Source of the DNA: Bacillus sp. 2B10
GTDB lineage: Bacteria > Pseudomonadota > Alphaproteobacteria > Sphingomonadales > Sphingomonadaceae
Direction of reading: 5' to 3'
DNA: 60,999 nucleotides
Assembly (NCBI GenBank): GCA_003946805.1
Contig: RPSH01000025.1
Location: forward strand, 1-60,999
Shown: piece by piece, positions 35,179 through 43,694 of the stretch
How positions within the stretch are numbered: the stretch's first letter is position 1
Layout: every line of letters begins with the position of its first letter
Made by a program: the position numbers and the translations under genes
Notes under the pieces: model-generated
What the model was told of the DNA's origin: nothing
The model's input: the letters and a program-made list of their open reading frames with translations, nothing else
Database searches by the model: none

Positions 35179-36255
35179 ATGCGGCTGCGCTTTGTTCCGC
35201 TGGCGATGGAATCGCCGCTTCGTATCGCCCAGCTCGCCCCGGTCATCTATCCGACGCCGCCGCGCGGCACGGGAGGCACCGAACGGGTGGTGTCCGACCT
35301 GACCGAAGCGCTGGTGGGGATGGGCCACGCCGTCACGCTGATCGGCCCAAGCGACAGCGTGACCACCGCGCGGCACCTGTCGGCGCATCCCAGCCTGTCG
35401 GCACTGGAAGCCTATCACGGACCGGTCGCGCCGGGCGTGCCCGCCGCGCTGGAGGCGGCGCAGCTGGGGCTGCTGGCGAAGCATCTGGCCGGGTTCGACA
35501 TCGTCCATTGCCATGGCGAGTTCGCCCATGCCGCGGTGCTGGGCGACCGGATCGGCCACAGCCTGACGACGGTGCACTGGCGGCTGGACGAGCTGGACCG
35601 CAAGCTGTTCTTCCACAGCTTTCCCGAGCTGCCGGTCGCGGCGATCTCGGCGGCGCAGGGGCGCGACCTGCCGCGGGCGAACCGGGCGGGGGTGGTGCAT
35701 CACGGCATTCCCCCCGACCGGTTCCGGATCGGGCCGGGCGGCGGCGGCGTGGCCTTCATCGGGCGCATGACCGACCAGAAGCGGCCCGACGTCGCGATCC
35801 GCGTCGCGCGCGCCGCCGGACGGCCGATCCGGCTGGCCGGCGGGATCGACGTCGGCAACCCGCGCTATTTCGACGAACGGGTCGCGCCGCTTCTGGGCGA
35901 GGATGCGGTGCATGTCGGCGAGGTCGACGACCGCGCGAAGCAGGGATTGCTGGGCGAGGCGGCGGTGCTGCTGTTCCCGGTCGACTGGCCCGAACCGTTC
36001 GGGCTGGTGATGATCGAGGCGATGGCCTGCGGCACGCCGGTGATCGCATGGGACCGCGGCAGCGTGCGCGAGGTGATCGACCCCGGCGTCACCGGCTTCG
36101 TCGTGCGGAACGAGGAAGAGGCGGTGGCGGCGCTGGCACGGATCGACGCGATCGACCGCGACGGCGTGCGCGAACGGTTCGAGGCGCGCTTCACCGCGGC
36201 GCGGATGGCGGAGGACTATGTGGCGATCTACCGTAAATTGCTGGGCCGGGCATGA
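35179..36255 (+). CDS. Family 4 glycosyltransferase
   Basis: A 358-residue GT-B enzyme. I start at ATG 35179 because AGGAA lies four bases upstream. An ATG at 35110 would overlap the divergent gene, and one at 35206 lacks a ribosome site. The N-terminal half has IYPTPPRGTGGTERVVSDL and the acceptor region IVHCHGEFAHAAVL. The C-terminal half has FIGRMTDQKRPDVAIRVA and WPEPFGLVMIEAMACGTPV with the E-x7-E motif. Donor and acceptor are unknown. The stop overlaps the next gene (ATGA). Confidence 0.9.
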   Translation: MRLRFVPLAMESPLRIAQLAPVIYPTPPRGTGGTERVVSDLTEALVGMGHAVTLIGPSDSVTTARHLSAHPSLSALEAYHGPVAPGVPAALEAAQLGLLAKHLAGFDIVHCHGEFAHAAVLGDRIGHSLTTVHWRLDELDRKLFFHSFPELPVAAISAAQGRDLPRANRAGVVHHGIPPDRFRIGPGGGGVAFIGRMTDQKRPDVAIRVARAAGRPIRLAGGIDVGNPRYFDERVAPLLGEDAVHVGEVDDRAKQGLLGEAAVLLFPVDWPEPFGLVMIEAMACGTPVIAWDRGSVREVIDPGVTGFVVRNEEEAVAALARIDAIDRDGVRERFEARFTAARMAEDYVAIYRKLLGRA

Positions 36256-37472
36256 GGATCGGCCTCGTCAGCTGGGCCTATCCGCCCGAGAAGAGCGGCC
36301 TGTCGCGCGCCGCGTGCGAAATCGCGCAGGCGCTGGCCGAGGCGGGGCATGACGTCCGCGTCGTGACGATGGATCGCAGCGACCGCAGCATGGATGGCGC
36401 GGTCGAGGTGATTGGGGCGAGCGAGGGCGGCTGGCTGGCTTGGGCACGGCGCCTGCCGGGCATCGGCCATCTGTGCGGCCCGGCGATGATCGCGCGCACG
36501 GTCCGCCGCCTCCATGCCGAACGGCCGTTCGACGTGGTCGAGGCGACCAACTGGTACGCGCCGGGGCTGTGGGTCGCGCTGACCGGGCCGGCGCCGCTGG
36601 TGACGCGCAATTCGACGCCGGTCGCGACCAGTGCCGCAAGGTCGCGCAGCGTGCGCGACCGGATCGATCGCTGGGCGGCGGTGACGCTGGAGGCGCTGTC
36701 GGCGCGGGCGTCGGCCGGGCTGATTTCCAATACCGGGGCGCATGGCGCGAAGATCGCCGCGCTGTACGGCACGCGGCCGCCGGGCGCCTGCCATGCGGTG
36801 ATCGGCCTTAGCCTGCCGCCGGCGATCGTCGATGCCGGGCGCGCCGCATCCTACCCGCCGGGCAACGACGTGCTGCGGCTGCTGTTCGTCGGGCGCAACG
36901 AACCGCGCAAGGGAACCGACGCGCTGATCGGCGCGCTGCCCGCGCTGGCGGCGGAGGCCGATGCGGGGACGCTGCCCGATTTCCGGCTGACGATGATCGG
37001 GCTGCACCGGCAGGAGCTCGACCGTCTGCCCCCGGCGGCGCTGCGGCGGATCGACAGCTATCACCGGGTCGAGGACGATGCGCTGCACGCCGCGCTGGCG
37101 GCGGCCGATATCGTCGTCGCGCCGTCGCGCTACGAGAGTTTCGGGCTGGTGTATCAGGAAGCAATGACCTTCGGACGGCCGATCGCGGCATGCGGCGAGG
37201 ACCCGAGCGCCCGGCTGTTCGTCGGCGGCAGCGGCGCAGGGCTGCTGGCGGACGATTGCACGCCGCAGGCGCTGGGGGCGATCCTGCGGCGGATGCTGGG
37301 CGACGGCGATCTGCGACAGGCGCTGTCGGCGGCGGCGCGGGTGGCGGCGGGCCGGTTCACCCGTGCCGGTCTCGCGGCGGAGACCGCCGCCGCCTATGTC
37401 GCGGCGGTGAACGGGCGCAGCAGCGCGGCTTCGTCGCCGGGCCGGCCGGCGCCGGCCGACATGGCTTCGTAG
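36252..37472 (+). CDS. Family 4 glycosyltransferase, second of the pair
   Basis: A 406-residue GT-B enzyme starting MRIGLVSWAYPPEKSGLSRA, coupled to the previous GT4 gene by a 4-bp overlap. It shows the acceptor-side segment PFDVVEATNWYAPGLW, the hinge LLFVGRNEPRKGTDALI, and APSRYESFGLVYQEAMTFGR with the E-x7-E motif. It is clearly different in sequence from its neighbour, so the two probably add different sugars or act in sequence. The 3' 79 bp overlap the end of a convergent GT2-like gene. Specificity is unknown. Confidence 0.9.
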   Translation: MRIGLVSWAYPPEKSGLSRAACEIAQALAEAGHDVRVVTMDRSDRSMDGAVEVIGASEGGWLAWARRLPGIGHLCGPAMIARTVRRLHAERPFDVVEATNWYAPGLWVALTGPAPLVTRNSTPVATSAARSRSVRDRIDRWAAVTLEALSARASAGLISNTGAHGAKIAALYGTRPPGACHAVIGLSLPPAIVDAGRAASYPPGNDVLRLLFVGRNEPRKGTDALIGALPALAAEADAGTLPDFRLTMIGLHRQELDRLPPAALRRIDSYHRVEDDALHAALAAADIVVAPSRYESFGLVYQEAMTFGRPIAACGEDPSARLFVGGSGAGLLADDCTPQALGAILRRMLGDGDLRQALSAAARVAAGRFTRAGLAAETAAAYVAAVNGRSSAASSPGRPAPADMAS

Positions 37473-38266
37473 ACGCGCGAGCGTTCGAGCACGCGCGCCC
37501 GGCCGAGCTGATGGTCGATCGCGCCGGCCAGTGCCAGCGACGTCTGTTCGAACGGCACCACCGGGCGTTCGTGGACGGTGCCGGCATAGCGGATGTCGGC
37601 GCGGGTCAGCCGGTACTGGATATCCGGCCACAGCGCCGAGGGCACGCCGTCCACGAGGTTGCGGCGGGGCAGGCCCAGCGCACGCAGCCCGTCGCGCTCT
37701 GCCGCCCGGACCAGCCAGCCCAGCGCGGCCAGCAGCGCGGCGTCGGGGCGTTCGTCGCTGTCGAGTTGCAGTACCCAGCCGGTCGCCATCGCCTGCACCC
37801 GGTTGCGCTGCGCGGCGAAGTCGCCGGCGAGCGGGTGCGCCGCGACCCGCGCCCAGGGCAGCCGCTCCGCAAGCGGGGAGGCGTCGCCGTCCACCAGCAG
37901 GATCGCATCGGCGAAATACGGGTGCAGGTCGTCGAACAGTGCGACGACCCGGTCCGCCTCGGCGGAGCGGGCGATCATGCCGAGCGTGACGGCGTGCGAT
38001 ACCGGCGTCGCGGTCTGCCAGCCGCTATCGCCCGCGACGAAGCCCAGCGCCCATGCCGCATTGCGCCGGGCGTGCGGCGCGAGGGCGAAGCCGCGATCGG
38101 GTGCGCCGTCGGCGAGGCTGGCGCGGATCGCGCCGCGCAATCCCGCCGCGTCGAAGCCGAGACCGGCGACCGCCAGCCCGCAATGATTGCATTCGGGAAG
38201 CGCGCGGTCGTGCCAGCGATCGTTGCCGCAGATCGGGCAGCGCGGGCCGGCTATCGCGTCGTTCAT
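37394..38266 (-). CDS. Glycosyltransferase family 2-like protein with N-terminal zinc ribbon
   Basis: A 290-residue protein. It opens with CPICGNDRWHDRALPECNHC, two CxxC pairs that should bind zinc. After about 70 residues comes a GT2/WaaE-like part: HAVTLGMIARSAEADRVVAL, a block DFAAQRNRVQAMATGWVLQL, and the metal site DSDERP. In WaaE-like sugar transferases the same block order is seen. A zinc ribbon in front of a GT2 domain is unusual and may bind a protein or nucleic acid partner. I use ATG 38266; an upstream in-frame start at 38305 adds 13 residues. Confidence 0.75.
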   Translation of the reverse strand: MNDAIAGPRCPICGNDRWHDRALPECNHCGLAVAGLGFDAAGLRGAIRASLADGAPDRGFALAPHARRNAAWALGFVAGDSGWQTATPVSHAVTLGMIARSAEADRVVALFDDLHPYFADAILLVDGDASPLAERLPWARVAAHPLAGDFAAQRNRVQAMATGWVLQLDSDERPDAALLAALGWLVRAAERDGLRALGLPRRNLVDGVPSALWPDIQYRLTRADIRYAGTVHERPVVPFEQTSLALAGAIDHQLGRARVLERSRVYEAMSAGAGRPGDEAALLRPFTAAT

Positions 38267-38349
38267 TGGTCGCACCCCCTTGCATCGCAGCCATGGGGAA
38301 CGCACGACGGGGTCGGCGGTTCGTCGGGGAAGGGCAACGGGGAACGGAC

Positions 38350-39231
38350 ATGGACACGATCATCGTCGCGGGCGCCACCGGCGACCTCGGCACCCGCATC
38401 ACCAGGGCCGCGGTGGCGCGCGGCGCAAAGGTCCGCGCACTGGTGCGCCCGGGCACCAGCCGCGAACGCATCGCGGCGCTGGAGGCGATCGGCGCCGATC
38501 CGTGGGCGGTCGATCTCGGCGATGCGCAGGCGCTGGCCCATGCCTGTCGCGGCGTGGTGTGCGTGGTGTCGGCGCTGAATGGCCTTGGCGAGACGATCCT
38601 CGATGCGCAGACCCGGCTGCTCGACGCGGCGCTGGGCGGCGGGGCGGCGCGGTTCATTCCATCGGACTTCTCGATCGACTATCGCGCGCTGCCGACCGGC
38701 ACCAACCGCAATTTCGACCTGCGCCGCGCGTTCCGCACCCGGATCGATACCGCGCCGATCATGGCGACGTCGATCTTCAACGGTGCCTTCGCCGACATGC
38801 TGAACGGCGAGATGCCGCTGATCCAGCGGCGGGTGCGGCGCGTGCTGTACTGGGGCAGCGCCGACACGCAGTTCGCGCTGACGACCAAGGACGATGTCGC
38901 ATCCTATACCGCCGCCGCCGCGCTCGATCCCGCCGCGCCGCGCAACCTGCACATCGCGGGGGCGCAGGTGAGCGCGCGCGATCTGGCGGCGCTGATGGGC
39001 GAGGTGACGGGCAAGCCCCATGGCCTGATCCGTGCCGGGTCGCTGGCCACGCTGGCGCGGATGATCGGGGTGACGCGGCGGCTGTTCCCGGCGAAGGATC
39101 AGGTGTTCCCGGCGTGGCAGGGGATGCAGTATCTCCACAACATGTTCGACGGCCGCGCGCCGAGCGCACCGGCGGATAACGCGCGCTATGACGTGGCGTG
39201 GACCGATTTGCGGGAAGTCTTGGCCGGCTGA
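38350..39231 (+). CDS. NmrA-like NAD(P)-binding protein
   Basis: A 293-residue Rossmann protein of the NmrA/isoflavone-reductase-like group. The dinucleotide motif is IIVAGATGDLGTRITRA at the start. RALVRPGT with the Arg expected for NADP preference follows at residue 30. FIPSDFSIDY in the middle matches the group's conserved FIPSDF-like segment. It could be a reductase or a redox-sensing regulator. The gene is divergent from the zinc-ribbon glycosyltransferase and convergent with cobU, with a repeat at its 3' end. No pathway link is evident. Confidence 0.88.
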   Translation: MDTIIVAGATGDLGTRITRAAVARGAKVRALVRPGTSRERIAALEAIGADPWAVDLGDAQALAHACRGVVCVVSALNGLGETILDAQTRLLDAALGGGAARFIPSDFSIDYRALPTGTNRNFDLRRAFRTRIDTAPIMATSIFNGAFADMLNGEMPLIQRRVRRVLYWGSADTQFALTTKDDVASYTAAAALDPAAPRNLHIAGAQVSARDLAALMGEVTGKPHGLIRAGSLATLARMIGVTRRLFPAKDQVFPAWQGMQYLHNMFDGRAPSAPADNARYDVAWTDLREVLAG

Positions 39232-39237
39232 CAGACC

Positions 39238-39317
39238 GTATCCCCGCGCAGGCGGGGATCCAGGGTTGCCAGGCGCGACGTTCGCGGCTCTGGACCCCCG
39301 CCTGCGTGGGGGTACGG
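39238..39317. repeat. REP-like inverted pair, family A (CTGGA subtype), copy 5
   Basis: The left arm starts GTATCCCCGCGCAGGCGGGG (39238-39264). The right arm (39290-39317) holds ACCCCCGCCTGCGTGGGGGT. It lies exactly between the convergent stops of the NmrA-like gene (39231) and cobU (39318) and could end transcription from both sides. Confidence 0.85.
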
Positions 39318-39833
39318 TCACGCAGCCGGATCGAACCGCTCCAGCGGCAACACCATCCCCGCCACCACGAACCAGCAGCGATCGACCGCCGCCGCCACCG
39401 CCTGATTGAGCCGCCCCGCCGCGTCGCGAAATTCGCGGCCCAGCGCATGCTCGGGCACGATGCCGAGGCCGACTTCGTTGCTGACCAGCATCAGCGGATG
39501 CCGCGCCGCGCCGATCGCGGCGACCAGGGCGGCGCTGTGCCGTGCCACGTCATGCCCGCCCAGCATCACGTTGGTCAGCCACAGCGTCAGGCAGTCGACC
39601 AGCACTGGCCCCTCCGCCGCGCCGATCGCCTGCGCCAGATCGACCGGACATTCGACCGTCCGCCACCCCGCACCGCGATCCGCGCGGTGGCGCGCGATGC
39701 GATCGGCCATCTCCGCGTCCCAGCCTTGCGCGGTCGCAAGATAGGTCCATGGTCCGGGCAGCGCCTCCATCGCGGCCTGCGCCAGCCGGCTCTTGCCCGA
39801 TCGCGCGCCCCCTACGAACAAACTCGTCGCCAT
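39318..39833 (-). CDS. cobU: Adenosylcobinamide kinase / guanylyltransferase
   Basis: A 171-residue bifunctional enzyme (CobP in the aerobic nomenclature). It phosphorylates adenosylcobinamide and then adds GMP to give adenosyl-GDP-cobinamide. The P-loop is FVGGARSGKSRLA at the start. VDCLTLWLTNVML and LMLVSNEVGLGIVPEH are family motifs, and His in the RIARHRADRG stretch is the expected guanylylation site. Size is normal. It is divergent from the riboswitch-controlled cluster and so is the only salvage gene here on the minus strand. Whether B12 regulates it is not visible. Confidence 0.95.
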   Translation of the reverse strand: MATSLFVGGARSGKSRLAQAAMEALPGPWTYLATAQGWDAEMADRIARHRADRGAGWRTVECPVDLAQAIGAAEGPVLVDCLTLWLTNVMLGGHDVARHSAALVAAIGAARHPLMLVSNEVGLGIVPEHALGREFRDAAGRLNQAVAAAVDRCWFVVAGMVLPLERFDPAA

Positions 39834-39867
39834 CTTGCCCTTCGCCTTGGCACGCTCTAAGGGCGCG

Positions 39868-40045
39868 ATTGCGACAGGTTCCCAGAAATGGGATGAAAAG
39901 GGAACCCGGAAGCGCGTTTAGGAACGCGCCATCCGGGGCTGCCCCCGCAACTGTGACCGGCGAGTCCTGCTCCCATGTGTGCCACTGGATGCAAATCCGG
40001 GAAGGCCGGGCAGGGCGACGACCCGCGAGCCAGGAGACCTGCCCG
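39868..40045 (+). ncRNA. Cobalamin riboswitch
   Basis: The + strand shows the conserved blocks in order: ATTGCGACAGGTTCCCAG with a purine-rich AAATGGGATGAAAAGGGAA, then GGGGCTGCCCCCGCAACTGTG, GTGTGCCACTGG, and the closing GAGCCAGGAGACCTGCC (about 40026-40042). These match the B12 box and flanking stems of adenosylcobalamin riboswitches. It lies upstream of btuB, so corrinoid binding should reduce expression of the eleven-gene cluster. A hairpin covering the btuB ribosome site suggests translational control. Confidence 0.95.
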
Positions 40046-40166
40046 TCGCGGTTGTCCTTCGCGCGGACGGGGTGTGCCGGGCGATCGAGGGTTTCCTCGC
40101 GTGACGACGTCGTTTGGGGGTCGTGCGCGTGGGGGACAGAACCGTCCGCCGCCGTCATCGTGCGTA

Positions 40167-40190
40167 CCCCCTTGTTGGATGCCAAGGGGG
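40167..40190 (+). promoter_or_regulatory. Hairpin sequestering the btuB ribosome binding site
   Basis: CCCCCTTG-TTGGATGC-CAAGGGGG is a perfect 8-bp stem whose 3' arm is the AGGGGG ribosome site, eight bases before the btuB ATG. It is the likely expression platform: when the riboswitch binds B12 this stem would form and block initiation. No U run follows it. Confidence 0.75.
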
Positions 40191-40198
40191 ATACCCGA

Positions 40199-42127
40199 AT
40201 GAAGACCCGTTTCCTGTTGCTGCCGTGCCTGTTGGCGGCGACCCCGAGCTTTGCGCAGAGCGCGCAATCGGCCGCCGGCCTCGAACGCGTGGCGGACCAT
40301 GACGACGAGATCGTCGTCACCGCCAATCGCGAGGCGCGCCCGGCCGATACCGTCGGTCAGGCGGTGACCGTGCTCGACACCGCGACCATCGAACAGCGTC
40401 AGGCGGTGGTCGTGTCCGACCTGCTGCGCCAGACGCCGGGCGTGACCGTCACCCGCAATGGCGGCCCCGGCACGTCGACCGGCGTCAACATCCGCGGCGC
40501 CGACAGCGACCAGACCGTGGCGCTGATCGACGGCGTCAAGCTGAACGACCCGTCGTCGCCGGGCGGCGGGTTCAATTTCGGCAACCTGCTGATCGGCAAC
40601 ATCGCCCGTATCGAGGTGCTGCGCGGTGCGCAGTCGGTGCTGTGGGGCAGCCAGGCGATCGGCGGCGTCGTCAACCTCATCACCCGCCAGCCGACCGAGG
40701 ATTTGGCGATCAACGCGCGGGCCGAGGGTGGATCGTTCGGCACGGGCCAGGCCTTCGCCAACGTGTCGGGCAAGGCCGGGCCGGTATCGGCGAGCATCGG
40801 CGGCGGATATTTCACCACCGACGGCATCTCGGCCTATGCGCCGGGGCGTGAGGCCGACGGGTATCGCAATTACGGTGCGAACGGCAGCGTCGCGGTGGCG
40901 CTGGCCGAGGGCGTGTCGGTCGACGTGCGCGGCTTCTATGCGAACGGGCGGACGGAGATCGACGGGTTCCCGGCGCCCAGCTTCACCTTCGGCGATACGC
41001 GGGAGTATGGCGATTCCGAACAGTGGACCGGCTATACCGGCCTGAACGCCGCGCTGTTCGACGGGCGGTTCCGCAACCGCATCGGCTATGCCCATACCCA
41101 GAGCAACCGGACCAACACCGATCCCGACGGCACGCCGACCGAAACCTTCCGGGGCAAGGGGCGCAACGACCGCATCGACTATCAGGGATCGTTCGACCTG
41201 ACCGACGCGGTGTTCGCGACGTTCGGCGTCGAGCGCGAGGTGTCGCGCTTCACCACCGCCAGCTATGGCGGGCCGGCGGCCACGGGCCGCGCGCGGCTGC
41301 TGGGCGTGTACGGCCAGCTGGCGGTGACGCCGGTCGAGAACCTGACCCTGACCGGCGGCGTGCGGCACGACGACCACAATGTCTTCGGCGGGGCGACGGT
41401 GTTTTCGGGCAGCGGCGTGTGGTCGCCCAATCGCGGCAACACCGTGCTGCGCGCGAGCTATTCCGAAGGGTTCAAGGCGCCGACGCTGTACCAGTTGCAG
41501 AGCGAATACGGCAATGCGCTGCTGACCCCCGAACGGTCGCGCGGCTGGGACGCCGGCATCACCCAGCGCGGGCTGGACGGCGCGGTGGAGGCGAGCGCGA
41601 CGTGGTTCGACCGCACGTCTAGGGACCTGATCGTGTTCGTGTCCTGTCCGCGCAACGGCACCGGCATCTGCGCCGGGCGGCCGAACGGCACCTATGACAA
41701 TATCCAGCGTGCCGAGGCCAGGGGGCTGGAATTCGCGCTCAGGCTGCGTCCGGTGGAGGCGTTCACCGTCGCGGCGGCCTATACGTGGCTGGAGGCGGAG
41801 AACCGGTCGGCGGGCACGGCCAATTTCGGGCGCCGCCTGCCGCGGCGGCCGTCGGACAGTCTGACGGTCAATGCCGACTACCGCTTCCCCTTTGGTCTGG
41901 CGACCGGCGCGACCGTCACGATGGTCGGCGACAGCTTCGACAATGCGTCGAACGCCCGCCGGCTGGACGGCTATGTCCTGACCGACCTGCGCGCATCGTT
42001 CCCGGTGACCGGGCGGGTCGAGGTCTATGGCCGGGTCGAGAACCTGTTCGACGAACGCTACCAGACGATCTTCCAGTACGGGACGCCCGGTCGCGCCGCC
42101 TATGGCGGCGTGCGCGTGCGCTACTGA
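40199..42127 (+). CDS. btuB: TonB-dependent cobalamin receptor
   Basis: A 642-residue outer-membrane protein. A signal peptide ends near Ala19 (PSFAQ). A TonB-box-like DEIVVTANREARPADTVG precedes the plug domain (LLRQTPGVTVTRNGG, VALIDGVKLNDPSSPGG, EVLRGAQSVLWGSQAIGG), and a 22-strand barrel follows with YGRVENLFDERYQ and a final aromatic Tyr. This is the BtuB pattern, and the riboswitch in front supports a corrinoid substrate. It takes up B12 with energy from TonB. The stop overlaps the next gene (TGATG). Confidence 0.93.
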   Translation: MKTRFLLLPCLLAATPSFAQSAQSAAGLERVADHDDEIVVTANREARPADTVGQAVTVLDTATIEQRQAVVVSDLLRQTPGVTVTRNGGPGTSTGVNIRGADSDQTVALIDGVKLNDPSSPGGGFNFGNLLIGNIARIEVLRGAQSVLWGSQAIGGVVNLITRQPTEDLAINARAEGGSFGTGQAFANVSGKAGPVSASIGGGYFTTDGISAYAPGREADGYRNYGANGSVAVALAEGVSVDVRGFYANGRTEIDGFPAPSFTFGDTREYGDSEQWTGYTGLNAALFDGRFRNRIGYAHTQSNRTNTDPDGTPTETFRGKGRNDRIDYQGSFDLTDAVFATFGVEREVSRFTTASYGGPAATGRARLLGVYGQLAVTPVENLTLTGGVRHDDHNVFGGATVFSGSGVWSPNRGNTVLRASYSEGFKAPTLYQLQSEYGNALLTPERSRGWDAGITQRGLDGAVEASATWFDRTSRDLIVFVSCPRNGTGICAGRPNGTYDNIQRAEARGLEFALRLRPVEAFTVAAAYTWLEAENRSAGTANFGRRLPRRPSDSLTVNADYRFPFGLATGATVTMVGDSFDNASNARRLDGYVLTDLRASFPVTGRVEVYGRVENLFDERYQTIFQYGTPGRAAYGGVRVRY

Positions 42128-43086
42128 TGGACGACCTCGCCGAATTCTTCGCGCATGGGGGGCGGGTCGCCGCCGCCGCGCGCGCGTTCGGCGGGGACGA
42201 CTGGATCGACCTGTCGACCGGGATCGCGCCATGGGCCTATCCCCATGGCGCGATCGACCTCGGCCTCGATCGCCTGCCCGAGCCGGGCGAACTGGCCGAC
42301 CTCGAAACGGCGGCGGCGCGGGCGTTCGGGGTGGCCGAACCGGCGCGGGTCGTGGCCGTGCCGGGCACCGACCTTGCGCTCAGGCTGCTGGCGGTGATCC
42401 TTGCCGCCGAACGTCCGGCGGTGGTGCGGCCGGGCTATGCCGGCCATGCCGCGGCGTGGGGGGAAGCGCGCGGCATCGCGGCGACGGCCGATCCGGGCGA
42501 TGCCGACCTGCTGGTGCTGGCCAGCCCGGCCAATCCCGACGGGCACGTGACGCCGGCCGACCGGCTGCGCGCACTGGCGCGGCGGATGACGGTGGTCGTC
42601 GACGAAGCCTATGCCGATCCGGCGCCCGGCCTGTGCGGCGAGGCGTCGGACCGGCTGATCGTACTGCGTTCGTTCGGCAAGTTCCATGGCCTGCCGGGGC
42701 TGCGGCTGGGGTTCGTGATCGCCGGTGCGCGGGTCGTCGGTGCGTTGCGCCACCTGCTCGGCGACTGGCCGGTGTCGAGCGTTGCAGTGGCGATCGGCAC
42801 CGCCGCCTGTGCCGATCGACGCTGGGCGGACGAACAGGCCGAACGGATCGAGACGGTCGGGACGCTGCTCGATCTCGCACTGGCCGACCGGCACGTGATC
42901 GGCCATGCGCCGCTGTTCCGGCTGGTCCGCACGGCGGACGCGCATCGCCTGTTCCGTCATCTGTGCCGCCATGCCATCCTGACCCGGCCGTTCGCCGACC
43001 GGCCCGACGCCTTGCGGATCGGCCTGCCGCGCGACGGCGCGGCGCTGGTCCGCCTCAAGACTGCCCTGACGGAGTATGATCGATGA
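42127..43086 (+). CDS. cobC: Threonine-phosphate decarboxylase-like aminotransferase (CobC type)
   Basis: A 319-residue PLP enzyme of the histidinol-phosphate aminotransferase-like fold. It should make (R)-1-amino-2-propanol phosphate for the nucleotide loop. The start HGGRVAAAARAFGG and IDLSTGIAPWAYP match CobC/CobD decarboxylases (HGG...DFS-N-P-like). The PLP Lys is in LRSFGKFHGLPGLRLGF, and a PLP Asp is in VVVDEAYADP. It is somewhat shorter than the usual 330-360 residues. The ATG shares a base with the btuB stop, so the genes are coupled. In Salmonella naming this activity is CobD. Confidence 0.9.
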   Translation: MDDLAEFFAHGGRVAAAARAFGGDDWIDLSTGIAPWAYPHGAIDLGLDRLPEPGELADLETAAARAFGVAEPARVVAVPGTDLALRLLAVILAAERPAVVRPGYAGHAAAWGEARGIAATADPGDADLLVLASPANPDGHVTPADRLRALARRMTVVVDEAYADPAPGLCGEASDRLIVLRSFGKFHGLPGLRLGFVIAGARVVGALRHLLGDWPVSSVAVAIGTAACADRRWADEQAERIETVGTLLDLALADRHVIGHAPLFRLVRTADAHRLFRHLCRHAILTRPFADRPDALRIGLPRDGAALVRLKTALTEYDR

Positions 43087-43694
43087 CCGAGACGCCCGAC
43101 GACCATGCCCGCCACAATGCCCGGATGCAGCGCATGGCGGTGGCGCGCGAAAAGATGCAGGCGCGCCGCACGCTCGAACGCGGGCTGCTGATCGTCCATA
43201 CCGGCAACGGCAAGGGCAAGTCGTCGAGCGCGTTCGGGATGGCGATCCGCAGCATCGGCTGGGGGATGCGCGTCGCGATCCTCCAGTATGTGAAGGGCAG
43301 GTGGGAGACGGGCGAGCGCAACTTCTTCGACGCGCATCCCGACCTCGCGACCTTCGAGGTGATGGGCGAAGGCTTCACGTGGGAAACGCAGGACCGCGCG
43401 CAGGACATCGCGGCGGCGCGGGCGGCGTGGGAGCGGTCGAAGGAGATGATCCTCGACCCCGCGATCGACTTCGTGATCCTCGACGAACTGAACATCGTGC
43501 TGCGCGACGACACGCTGCCGGTTGCCGAGATCGTCGCGTTCCTTAACGACCGGCCGCTGACCAAGCATATCTGCATCACCGGGCGCAATGCGAAGCCCGA
43601 ACTGCTGGCGATCGCCGACCTGGTGACCGAGTTCGGCGAGGTGAAACATCCCTATCATGCGGGGTTCAAGGCGCAGAAGGGTGTCGAATATTGA
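43083..43694 (+). CDS. cobO: Cob(I)yrinic acid a,c-diamide adenosyltransferase
   Basis: A 203-residue CobO/BtuR/CobA-type enzyme that transfers the adenosyl group of ATP to the cobalt of reduced corrinoids. The P-loop IVHTGNGKGKSSSAFGMA is near residue 37. Family motifs QYVKGRWETGERNFF and VILDELNIVLRD follow. A short charged N-terminal helix is normal. It is needed both for synthesis and for activation of imported corrinoids. It overlaps cobC by four bases and btuF by four bases. Confidence 0.96.
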   Translation: MTETPDDHARHNARMQRMAVAREKMQARRTLERGLLIVHTGNGKGKSSSAFGMAIRSIGWGMRVAILQYVKGRWETGERNFFDAHPDLATFEVMGEGFTWETQDRAQDIAAARAAWERSKEMILDPAIDFVILDELNIVLRDDTLPVAEIVAFLNDRPLTKHICITGRNAKPELLAIADLVTEFGEVKHPYHAGFKAQKGVEY

